From Planctomycetota bacterium (GTDB lineage: Bacteria; Planctomycetota; UBA1135; UBA2386), in assembly GCA_020425915.1 (NCBI GenBank), contig JAGQQZ010000646.1, positions 1-5,918 of the forward strand: a DNA stretch of 5,918 nt, in the 5' to 3' direction. A model generated the notes under the pieces. The model had not been told where the DNA came from. It saw nothing but the letters and a program-made list of their open reading frames with translations, and ran no database searches. A program made the translations under genes and the position numbers. Shown in pieces: positions 1 through 5,599 of this stretch. Within the stretch, counting starts at the first letter, position 1; the number at the start of each line of letters is the position of its first letter.

Positions 1-54
1 GACGTTCGCGTCTCTTCCCGGCAGCAACCAATCGAAAGGAACCAACTGAGACCC

Positions 55-702
55 ATGAACGAATCCCATCCCACCGCCACCTTCCCTCAGCTCAACAAGC
101 CGGCGCCGGACTTCTCGGCCGTCACGACCCACGGGACCAAGAGCCTGCATGACTACAAGGGTAAGTGGCTGATCCTGTTCTCCCACCCGGCCGACTTCAC
201 TCCGGTCTGCACGACCGAGTTCATGGCGTTCGCGAAGCGCTACGACGAGTTCCAGGCGCTCGGCTGCGATCTGCTCGGGCTCTCGATCGACAGCAAGTTC
301 GCGCACATCGCCTGGGTCCGGAGCATCAAGGAGAACTTCGACGTCGACGTCCGCTTCCCGATCATCGAAGACCTCTCGATGCAGGTCGCCCACGCCTACG
401 GGATGATCCAGCCTGGTGCGAGCGACACGTCGGCCGTGCGCGCGACCTTCTTCATCGACCCCAATGGCATCCTTCGCGCGATGGTCTACTACCCGATGTC
501 GAACGGCCGCTCGATCGACGAGTTCCTCCGCGTGCTCCAGGCGCTGCAGACCAGCGACCAGCACAAGGTCGCCACTCCGGAAGCGTGGAAGCCGGGCGAC
601 AAGGTCATCGTACCGCCGCCGGCCACGGTCGAGGCTGCCGAGGCGCGGATGAACGAGGGCTACGAGGTCACCGACTGGTACTTCTCGAAGAAGGCCCTCT
701 GA
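55..702 (+). CDS. 1-Cys peroxiredoxin, Prx6-type (AhpC/TSA family)
   Basis: A cytosolic thiol peroxidase that would reduce hydrogen peroxide, alkyl hydroperoxides or peroxynitrite. The 215-residue length fits the Prx6 subfamily. The thioredoxin-fold start (APDF at 17-20) is followed by the peroxidatic motif HPADFTPVCTTE at 44-55, with Cys52 as peroxidatic residue and Thr49 beside it. Arg129 in AVRATFFID is the likely conserved active-site arginine. The Prx6-type C-terminal extension is present (YYPMSNGR, IVPPP, then DWYF at 207-210). The only other cysteine is Cys71 in LGCDLLGLS. The C-terminal cysteines common in archaeal Prx6 proteins near the DWWF/DWYF motif are Thr or Ser here, so a 1-Cys mechanism with an external reductant is inferred. 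The ATG at 55 is the first good start: AAAGGA (35-40) lies 14 nt upstream, rather far, and a GAG at 48-50 is closer. The gene ends 10 nt before a hairpin and converges on imuB. Family assignment is firm; the substrate is not known. Confidence 0.95.
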   Translation: MNESHPTATFPQLNKPAPDFSAVTTHGTKSLHDYKGKWLILFSHPADFTPVCTTEFMAFAKRYDEFQALGCDLLGLSIDSKFAHIAWVRSIKENFDVDVRFPIIEDLSMQVAHAYGMIQPGASDTSAVRATFFIDPNGILRAMVYYPMSNGRSIDEFLRVLQALQTSDQHKVATPEAWKPGDKVIVPPPATVEAAEARMNEGYEVTDWYFSKKAL

Positions 703-711
703 CACCACCGT

Positions 712-740
712 CACGGGGTGGTCCGACGGGCCACCCCGTG
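712..740. terminator. Hairpin between convergent genes, probable bidirectional terminator
   Basis: CACGGGGTGG (712-721) and CCACCCCGTG (731-740) are perfect inverted repeats of 10 bp. The stem can extend inward by T-G, C-G and C-G to leave only a GAC loop, giving 13 pairs. It lies 9 nt after the peroxiredoxin stop codon and 2 nt beyond the imuB stop codon, so it can serve both convergent genes. No T-tract follows on either strand, so it is not a canonical intrinsic terminator. It may instead pause polymerase, protect 3' ends or act with Rho. Confidence 0.7.
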
Positions 741-742
741 CG

Positions 743-2230
743 TCAGTCGACGGCACCGCTCTGGTACCAACCTCGCCGGTATCGGTCGTAATACACCCAC
801 AACACGTCACCGCGCGCGGTCTCGGCGAAGTGGTAGGCGCGGCTGACCTCACGACGCCACCACCCACCGGACACGACGTACGGGCCGAACGTCCGCCGCA
901 CCGGACCACACTGCAGGCCGGCTGCACACCAGCCATCGGGCTCGTGACGGTCGCGCGCGAGGCGCCGGGTCTTCGCGAGTAGCCGACGCACGAGGACCGG
1001 GCGACCGCGCACGACGGGCCGCGCCACCTCGAGTCGCGCAAGCGCGTGCCACGCGAAACACGCCTCGGGTAGATGGCCGTCACGCAACCGCGCACACACG
1101 ACGCTCGACTCGCCGAACTCGGCGCGCAATCGCGCGAGCGCCCGGTTCGCTGCCGCGAGGTCACGGCGCGGGCGTTCGGCGAACAGCTCGAGCTGCTCGC
1201 GTTTCGCCCGCGCACCTTCGAGGCGGAGTTCGAATCCGATCGGAGGCGCGGACCAAGTGCATCGTTCGATGCGCAACCGCAGCAGGTCGACGAGCTGGAC
1301 CTCGTCGAGGGTCGGCTCGGCCGGTCGAACGGATTCGTCCGCAGGATCGGCATCGTCGAGCAGGACACGCAAGTGCAGCACCCGAACCGCTTCACCGCGC
1401 TGCGCGAGCTCGCGGCACAACGGGCCGAGCCTCGACTTCACGACGAACAGCAGCGAGGTCTCATCGAACGGGGTCTCACCGGGATCGAGTTCGAGTCGAT
1501 CCTCGACCGGTTCGAACTCGGGCACGGGCACGAGCAGGTCGTTCGCGCGTCCCGCGACGAACTCCTGCAGTTCTCGGCCGCGCTCACCGAAGCGCTCGAC
1601 GAGGCCACCGTCGGGCAAGCGCCTCAGCCCGGCGACATCACGTATCCCGAGTCGATCGAGAGCCGTCCGCAGCCTACCGTCGATCTGCAGCGAATCGAGC
1701 GGCACCCGACCGGATCGCTCGCGCTCCTCCTCGGGCGAGGCGAACACCGTGCAACCACGGCCCTGCCGTGCGAGGGCGTACGAACCGAACCGCGTGAACC
1801 CCACCGCGACCGACGCGTGGTAACCGATCTCGCGCAGCGCCGCGACGACGCCTCTGCCCCATACCTCTAGCGAGTCGAACAAACCCTCGAACCCGGACGC
1901 GTCGAGCCACGACACACCCGGCTCGGTCTGGCTCGGCTCGATCTCGGGCGAGAACGCCCGCAGCCGCGCGACGATCCGGTCGGACGCCTCGACTCGCTCG
2001 AGCTCGTCGACGACTCCGGCTCGCAGACCGGGATCGAGCGACAACGCGGTCGCATAGCGCATCCCCGGCCGGATCTGGCACTGCCGCGCAGATCGGTTCG
2101 CCCACTCGATGACACCCTGTGGCTTGTCGGCATCGACGACGACGGCTGGAGCGTCGCGCCAATCGGGCTCGCGCAGCAAGAGCAACTGCAGCGGCAACGC
2201 CGGGACGTCAACGCAGGCCCACCGTTCCAT
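743..2230 (-). CDS. imuB: ImuB, Y-family DNA polymerase-like mutasome protein with degenerate active site
   Basis: A Y-family polymerase relative, 495 residues, that in characterised systems acts as an adaptor linking the clamp, ImuA and DnaE2 during SOS mutagenesis. The N-terminus reads CVDVPALPLQLLLL (6-19), the typical ImuB version of the Y-family first motif, keeping Asp8. The second catalytic Asp-Glu, expected just before LD at 109-110, is Gly105-Val106, so polymerase activity is predicted lost. A helix-hairpin-helix-like stretch (LDRLGIRDVAGLRRL, 191-205) is followed by a little-finger-like region. QLELF at 346-350 fits the beta-clamp-binding consensus QL(S/D)LF. The C-terminal GPYVVSGGWWRREVSRAYHF (449-468) and WVYYD (478-482) match the ImuB tail domain. 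The chosen ATG at 2230 begins the family's MERWACVD-type N-terminus. It overlaps the end of imuA by 23 bp, with AGGA 14 nt upstream; a GTG one codon earlier is an alternative. The frame stays open 70 codons further up, but that stretch has no family character. No dnaE2 follows. Confidence 0.93.
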   Translation of the reverse strand: MERWACVDVPALPLQLLLLREPDWRDAPAVVVDADKPQGVIEWANRSARQCQIRPGMRYATALSLDPGLRAGVVDELERVEASDRIVARLRAFSPEIEPSQTEPGVSWLDASGFEGLFDSLEVWGRGVVAALREIGYHASVAVGFTRFGSYALARQGRGCTVFASPEEERERSGRVPLDSLQIDGRLRTALDRLGIRDVAGLRRLPDGGLVERFGERGRELQEFVAGRANDLLVPVPEFEPVEDRLELDPGETPFDETSLLFVVKSRLGPLCRELAQRGEAVRVLHLRVLLDDADPADESVRPAEPTLDEVQLVDLLRLRIERCTWSAPPIGFELRLEGARAKREQLELFAERPRRDLAAANRALARLRAEFGESSVVCARLRDGHLPEACFAWHALARLEVARPVVRGRPVLVRRLLAKTRRLARDRHEPDGWCAAGLQCGPVRRTFGPYVVSGGWWRREVSRAYHFAETARGDVLWVYYDRYRRGWYQSGAVD

Positions 2231-2846
2231 CACACACTCGCACGTCCTGCCACGAGCGCCCGCGCCGCTTGTCCTTGACGATGCGGACCTCGCGTTCGAA
2301 CACGCCATCACCGACCCGCCGACGACTGCACTCGGCACGCAACGACGCGAACGATCCAAGCGCTCGGTCACCGTCGTGCGCGAGGCACAACAACACGGCT
2401 TCGTGCTGCTTCGCGAGTCCGACGAGCCGCGCCTGCACACCGAGCGGCATCGCGACCGGCCCTACGAAATCCAGCACGACGAGACCGAAGGCCCCCGAGC
2501 GCAACACCGTGTCGGCCGCGCGCAGCATCGCATCAGGTCCTTCCAACGCGACGACGACGAGTGCCTCGAGGTCGACCCCGCAGTCGGCGACGTCGGGCGG
2601 ATAGAACGTCACCCCTCGCTGCCGGATCCAGACGACCGGCTCCCCCTCGCACTGCGCCGCGCAGACGAGTTCGGTCGCGACCGTCGTGATCGCCGTCGCG
2701 CCACGCCCACCGAGCTCGACGACCCGACCGCGCAGCTCCGCGAACTGCCAGGTCGGACGGTCGAGGTCCCCCGCCGGCACGGAGTGACTCCAGCGCACCG
2801 CGCCGCGACGAAGCAGATCGGAGAGGGCCCGGGCGTTCGATGACAT
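2208..2846 (-). CDS. imuA: ImuA, RecA-like SOS mutagenesis protein with degenerate Walker A
   Basis: A 212-residue ImuA/RecA-derived protein, the usual partner encoded directly before ImuB. Its similarity to the RecA core can be followed by eye. RVVELGGRGATAITT (41-55) lines up with RecA RIVEIYGPESSGKTT, GVDLEAL (90-96) with RecA GVDxxNL, SGAFGLVVLD (117-126) with the Walker B strand, and FASLR...VRIVKDK (166-192) with the RecA segment around YASVRLDIRR and VVKNK. The Walker A Gly-Lys is Ala52-Ile53, so normal ATP binding is unlikely; Asp126 of Walker B is kept. The segment between Walker B and FASLR is much shorter than in RecA. The ATG at 2846 has GAGG 5 nt upstream, but that site can fold into a stem with codons 6-9. 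The gene sits 84 bp after lexA and its stop lies inside imuB, so translational coupling to imuB is inferred. A SulA-like label is sometimes used for this family, but the RecA signature is clearer here. Confidence 0.88.
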   Translation of the reverse strand: MSSNARALSDLLRRGAVRWSHSVPAGDLDRPTWQFAELRGRVVELGGRGATAITTVATELVCAAQCEGEPVVWIRQRGVTFYPPDVADCGVDLEALVVVALEGPDAMLRAADTVLRSGAFGLVVLDFVGPVAMPLGVQARLVGLAKQHEAVLLCLAHDGDRALGSFASLRAECSRRRVGDGVFEREVRIVKDKRRGRSWQDVRVCDGTVGLR

Positions 2847-2855
2847 GGGCCCCTC
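2821..2855 (-). promoter_or_regulatory. Stem sequestering the imuA ribosome-binding site and start region
   Basis: On the imuA mRNA, the leader GAGGGGCCC (2855-2847), which carries the Shine-Dalgarno, can pair with GGGCCCUCUC (2830-2821) inside the coding region. Six consecutive G-C pairs are followed by a G-U, then A-U and G-C past a one-base bulge. The AUG lies at the edge of the 16-nt loop. Such a stem would lower initiation unless opened. It could arise by chance in GC-rich DNA, since GGGCCC is self-complementary. That it regulates imuA is inference. Confidence 0.4.
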
Positions 2856-2930
2856 AGTAAAGCAGTCAAATGTCTTTCATGCAACCCGGTCAACCGTCGC
2901 CCAGTCACGGCGCCGCCGACCAGCGATCCG
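2847..2930 (-). promoter_or_regulatory. lexA-imuA intergenic region with candidate imuA promoter
   Basis: This 84-bp gap contains a distinctly A/T-richer patch (about 2854-2884) in an otherwise GC-rich window. Reading toward imuA, TTGCAT (2884-2879), 17 nt, then TTTACT (2861-2856) form a weak -35/-10 pair. It would place the transcript start only a few bases before the imuA Shine-Dalgarno. A CGGT-CA-ACCG inverted repeat lies at 2887-2896 and a CAACC direct repeat, with starts 9 bp apart, at 2882-2895. Neither matches a LexA operator I know, and no CTGT-N8-ACAG, GAAC-N4-GTTC or GTTC-N7-GTTC is present. Confidence 0.4.
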
Positions 2931-3530
2931 TCAGATTCGCCGACGCAACTCGACGACGCGCCCGAGGATCTCACATTCTCCGTCCCTCGGTCGGATCGAC
3001 TCGAAGTCGGGGTTGGCGGGCTCGAGCACGATGCGCTGCCGTTGGATGCGCAGCCGCTTGACCGTCGCCTCGTCGCCGACCAGCGCGACGACGATGTCGC
3101 CATTCGCAGCCGTCGACTGCTTGCGCACGATGACCGTGTCGCCAGGGAGGATGCCTGCGTCGCGCATGCTCTCGCCGCGGACGGTCAACGCGAACAAGGT
3201 GTCACTCGCCTTCCGAGCCGAAGCGACGACGAAGCCGTCGGGATTCTCGATCGCCGCTGACAGCCCGCCGGCCTGGATCTCGCCCACGAGCGGCACCGGC
3301 ACACCTCCGTCGACCGATTCGGGCAGACGGTAGCCGCGCGCACGTCCATCTCGCTTGACGAGCCGCCCCTCGGCGACGAGCGCGTCGAGCTGCTTGCGCG
3401 CCGACTCGACGGCGCGGAACCCCATCGCGTCCTGCACCTCCCGGACGGTCGGCGGCGCACCTTCGAGCAGCCGCTCGCGCACGAATCGGAACACCCGTTC
3501 GCGCGTCTCGCCTGGGGTCGAGAACGCCAT
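2931..3530 (-). CDS. lexA: LexA, SOS-response repressor and self-cleaving protease
   Basis: The transcriptional repressor of the SOS regulon; RecA filaments on damaged DNA trigger its self-cleavage. The 199-residue length matches LexA. The N-terminal winged helix spans about residues 5-69 (PPTVREVQDAMGFRAVESAR, then the wing GRARGYRL). The C-terminal S24 peptidase domain carries the scissile Ala87-Gly88 in EIQAGG, nucleophile Ser121 in RGESM and Lys158 in EATVKRL, with spacing almost as in E. coli. The recognition-helix residues (RAVESARKQL, 39-48) differ from the E. coli set (RSPNAAEEHL), so a different operator is expected. The ATG at 3530 is chosen because its A is also the last base of the preceding gene's TGA (TGATG). 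A TTG one codon earlier is less likely. No Shine-Dalgarno is visible, which suggests coupled re-initiation. A GAAC-N4-GTTC palindrome lies within the first codons, and imuA-imuB follow downstream. Confidence 0.95.
   Translation of the reverse strand: MAFSTPGETRERVFRFVRERLLEGAPPTVREVQDAMGFRAVESARKQLDALVAEGRLVKRDGRARGYRLPESVDGGVPVPLVGEIQAGGLSAAIENPDGFVVASARKASDTLFALTVRGESMRDAGILPGDTVIVRKQSTAANGDIVVALVGDEATVKRLRIQRQRIVLEPANPDFESIRPRDGECEILGRVVELRRRI
3488..3501. promoter_or_regulatory. Candidate LexA operator inside the 5' end of lexA
   Basis: GGAACACCCGTTCG contains the palindrome GAAC-N4-GTTC (3489-3500), the core of the SOS box of Bacillus and Actinobacteria. It starts 30 bp downstream of the lexA ATG, where bound LexA could block elongation or a promoter inside the upstream gene. 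I see only one copy in the window, and the outer left base is G rather than C. A chance match is quite possible because it lies within coding sequence. Confidence 0.25.
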
Positions 3531-4549
3531 CAATCGAACAGCGCGGCCGTGTCGGCGAGCTCGGGCCCGTTCTCGGTGAATCGCGCGTACGTCGACGGAC
3601 GCATCGAAGCCGAGCCGACGATGCCCTGCTTGTCGATCGCGTAGAAGTTGACCTGGAAGTTCGGTCTGCCCTTGTCGTCGAGCAGGCGCGGCACGCGCGT
3701 CATCCGCGCCACGTCACGCACGGTCTCCAGACAGGCATCCACCGGCGACTTTCCGAGCGCCATGTACTGGACCGTGCGGCTCGCCCCGTTGGTGACGATC
3801 GCTGCCTCGCCGCGACCGGTCGATCCCGCCACGCCGTAGTCGTTGTCGACGTAGTTCCCGCAGCCGATCAGCGGCGAGTCGCCGACGCGCCCTCGGATCT
3901 TGAACGCGAGCCCCGAGGTCGTCGTGCAACCACCGAGGTCGCCGGCGGCGTTCCGAGCGCCGATGTGGATCGTCCCCGTCGGCCGCTCGATCCACTCCTT
4001 GCCGTACTCGCCGTTGTCGGCGGGATCGATCCAGTCGTCGGTCTGGCTGCCGCGCTCCTTCCAGCGCAACCAGCTCTCGCGCGCGCGGTCGGTCAACAGG
4101 TTCTGCTCGGGGAAGCCATGCGCGCGCGCGAACCGCAGCGCACCCTCGCCGACGAGCAGGACGTGGTCCGTGCGTCGCATCACTTTGAGGGCGACCTGGG
4201 CCGGGTTCTTGATGTTCTCGAGCGCCGCGACCGCACCGGCGAGGCCGGACGGCCCGTCCATGACACAGGAGTCGAGCGTGACGACTCCGGTCTCGTCGGG
4301 CAAGCCGCCGTAGCCGACGGACATGTCCTCGGGATCGTTCTCGACCGGTTCGACACCCAGCACGGCAGCGTCGACCGGCGGCAGACCTGCCTCCATCCGC
4401 TCGACGACGAGCGCGAGTGACGGCAATCCGTTGCGCGACGACACGGCGACGGGCCCACCACGGCGGCCCGTCGAGACGTTCGCACACGAGACCGTCGCGG
4501 TCACCGCCGATGCCTTGAGGAACGAACGTCGCGTGAGCCTTCGAGCCAT
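3530..4549 (-). CDS. Tat-exported glycosylasparaginase-like Ntn hydrolase
   Basis: N4-(beta-N-acetylglucosaminyl)-L-asparaginase family. Such enzymes are made as inactive precursors, cut themselves before a threonine and then hydrolyse Asn-linked N-acetylglucosamine or related beta-aspartyl compounds. From the ATG at 4549 the protein has 339 residues. A Tat signal is evident: TRRSFLK at 6-12, a short hydrophobic stretch, and Cys22 in a poor lipobox. Family landmarks follow: SVGYGG (77-82), LDSCVMDG (92-99), the cleavage region with predicted nucleophile Thr193 in TGTIHIG, CTTTSG (208-213), RVGDSP (221-226) and STGRGE (243-248). The residue before Thr193 is Gly, as in isoaspartyl peptidases, whereas classical enzymes have Asp. 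The position of the substrate-pocket Trp (WN in Flavobacterium) is Arg39. These changes leave the substrate uncertain. A GTG at 4558 with AGG 4 nt upstream would add three residues. The stop overlaps the lexA start by one base. Confidence 0.88.
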   Translation of the reverse strand: MARRLTRRSFLKASAVTATVSCANVSTGRRGGPVAVSSRNGLPSLALVVERMEAGLPPVDAAVLGVEPVENDPEDMSVGYGGLPDETGVVTLDSCVMDGPSGLAGAVAALENIKNPAQVALKVMRRTDHVLLVGEGALRFARAHGFPEQNLLTDRARESWLRWKERGSQTDDWIDPADNGEYGKEWIERPTGTIHIGARNAAGDLGGCTTTSGLAFKIRGRVGDSPLIGCGNYVDNDYGVAGSTGRGEAAIVTNGASRTVQYMALGKSPVDACLETVRDVARMTRVPRLLDDKGRPNFQVNFYAIDKQGIVGSASMRPSTYARFTENGPELADTAALFD

Positions 4550-4596
4550 GCGACCCACGATACCTGCCGTGCGTCGACGCGGTTAGGATCGGAGCC
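4550..4596. promoter_or_regulatory. Divergent intergenic region
   Basis: Only 47 bp separate the starts of the leftward Ntn-hydrolase operon and the rightward SGNH hydrolase gene, so any promoters must overlap each other or the coding regions. AGGA at 4585-4588 serves the rightward GTG with an 8-nt spacer. CAGGT near 4566-4570 lies before the leftward start. I could not find a convincing -35/-10 pair or an SOS box on either strand. Confidence 0.35.
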
Positions 4597-5589
4597 GTGA
4601 TTCGTTCCAAGATCGTGCGCCGCCTCGGGTTGCTCGTCATGAGCGCGACGCTCGCTCTGGTCGTCGCCGAGATCGCGCTGCGGATCGTCGACCCGTTCCA
4701 CACCGGTGAAGTGCTCGCCCGCGAGGCGTTCGAGCACGCGATCCTGGAGTCGCACTGGGAGTTCGCCGGACCCGTCCTGCGCCCGAACGTCTCCGCCGAG
4801 TTCCTCGGCCACGAACACCGCACGAACTCGGCGCGAATGCGGAACCCGGAGATTCCGGTGGAGAAGCCGTCCGGCGTGTTCCGCGTCGCGGTCGCCGGCG
4901 ATTCGATCGCGTTCGGTTGGGGCGTCGAGGAATCGGACTGCTTCCCGCGCGTGTTGGAGCGGATGCTCAACGACGGTCCGAAGCCGCCGGGCATCGCGCG
5001 ATTCGAGGTCATCAACGGCGGGACACCGGGATGGGGTATCCCCGGCTACGCCTACTGGCTGAAGAACACCGGACTCGCATACGACCCCGATGCGGTCGTC
5101 GTCACCTTCATCAACAACGACCTCACGGAGTTGATCAAGACCGTCGAAGGAGACGCCGCCGCGCCGGACGTGCTCGTGCTCCCGGGTTGGTGCAAGTGGT
5201 CCTATGTCGCGCGCGCCTGGCAGAACGTCGACGCGCTGTGGTTCGGTGCACGCGGCGATCTCGCGCTCGCGCTGAAGTCGAACCCCCAGGTCACCGACCC
5301 GGCCTGTGACCTCGCGTGCCAGGGACTCGAGGTCACGCGACAGTTCTGCGGCGAGCGGCCGTTCGTCGTCGTCGACACGCTCGGCGACGAGCACGGGTCG
5401 TGGCTCCCGAGATTCGTGCAAGACCTGGCGGATCGGAGGATTGCGCGGATCGACGCATTCCTGCCTTTGGCCGACTACCAGAACCGCTTCGCCGTCAGCG
5501 CGATCGACGTCCACCCGAACGCCGCCGGTCACCGGCTCTACGCCGAGTGGATCCACGCGTGGCTGCGGGCACACGCGATCCCGCGCTGA
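4597..5589 (+). CDS. Membrane-anchored SGNH/GDSL-type hydrolase
   Basis: A 330-residue SGNH-superfamily protein, probably an esterase or deacylase facing the periplasm or cell exterior. The basic N-terminus (RSKIVRR) leads into one hydrophobic segment at about 11-30, read as an uncleaved anchor. The catalytic blocks are visible in order. Block I is AGDSIAFGWG (100-109) with nucleophile Ser103. Block II is INGGTPGWG (139-147) with oxyanion Gly142. Block III is FINNDL (171-176) with Asn174. Block V is AIDVHPNAAGH (302-312) with His306 and a nearby Asp304. Three or four cysteines lie between blocks III and V (Cys199, 237, 241, 251), possibly forming disulfides outside the cytoplasm. The GTG at 4597 is supported by AGGA with an 8-nt spacer and puts the anchor at the very N-terminus. 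It is divergent from the Ntn-hydrolase gene and convergent with mtnP, so it is probably a single-gene unit. The substrate cannot be told; acetylated glycans and lipids are typical for the superfamily. Confidence 0.88.
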   Translation: MIRSKIVRRLGLLVMSATLALVVAEIALRIVDPFHTGEVLAREAFEHAILESHWEFAGPVLRPNVSAEFLGHEHRTNSARMRNPEIPVEKPSGVFRVAVAGDSIAFGWGVEESDCFPRVLERMLNDGPKPPGIARFEVINGGTPGWGIPGYAYWLKNTGLAYDPDAVVVTFINNDLTELIKTVEGDAAAPDVLVLPGWCKWSYVARAWQNVDALWFGARGDLALALKSNPQVTDPACDLACQGLEVTRQFCGERPFVVVDTLGDEHGSWLPRFVQDLADRRIARIDAFLPLADYQNRFAVSAIDVHPNAAGHRLYAEWIHAWLRAHAIPR

Positions 5590-5599
5590 CGCCTCCCGA

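Noticed and set aside
1073..1870. Long + strand open frame opposite imuB
   Set aside because: Its protein is rich in Arg, Glu and Gln with no recognisable domain. It lies wholly antisense to a gene with clear ImuB motifs. Such frames are common opposite GC-rich genes.
743..2230. Active DNA polymerase IV (dinB) or UmuC
   Set aside because: The second catalytic acidic pair is absent, and the C-terminal SGGWW tail and imuA neighbour identify ImuB.
2231..2440. Upstream extension of imuB to 2440
   Set aside because: The extra 70 residues are Ser/Arg/Cys-rich, overlap imuA deeply and precede the normal ImuB N-terminus. The ATG at 2230 fits the family.
2109..2843. Long + strand open frame opposite imuA and the start of imuB
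   Set aside because: The composition is low in complexity and Arg-rich and no family was recognised. It is explained as an antisense shadow of imuA.
2208..2846. recA itself or a broken recA pseudogene
   Set aside because: The frame is intact, short throughout rather than truncated, has lost the Walker lysine, and is directly coupled to imuB, which is typical of ImuA.
3530..3551. GTTC-N10-GTTC direct repeat near the lexA start (about 3521-3540) as an alpha-proteobacterial SOS box
   Set aside because: The alpha-proteobacterial box needs a 7-nt spacer. Here it is 10 nt, and the repeats fall in coding sequence.
3714..5015. 433-codon minus-strand open frame crossing the Ntn hydrolase and SGNH genes
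   Set aside because: It runs out of frame with the Ntn hydrolase and becomes an Arg-rich run. It also spans a divergent gene boundary, which a real gene would not do here.
4501..5574. 357-codon open frame antisense to the SGNH hydrolase gene
   Set aside because: It mirrors nearly the whole sense gene and has an Arg/Asp/Val-rich composition without motifs. The sense frame has all SGNH blocks in order.
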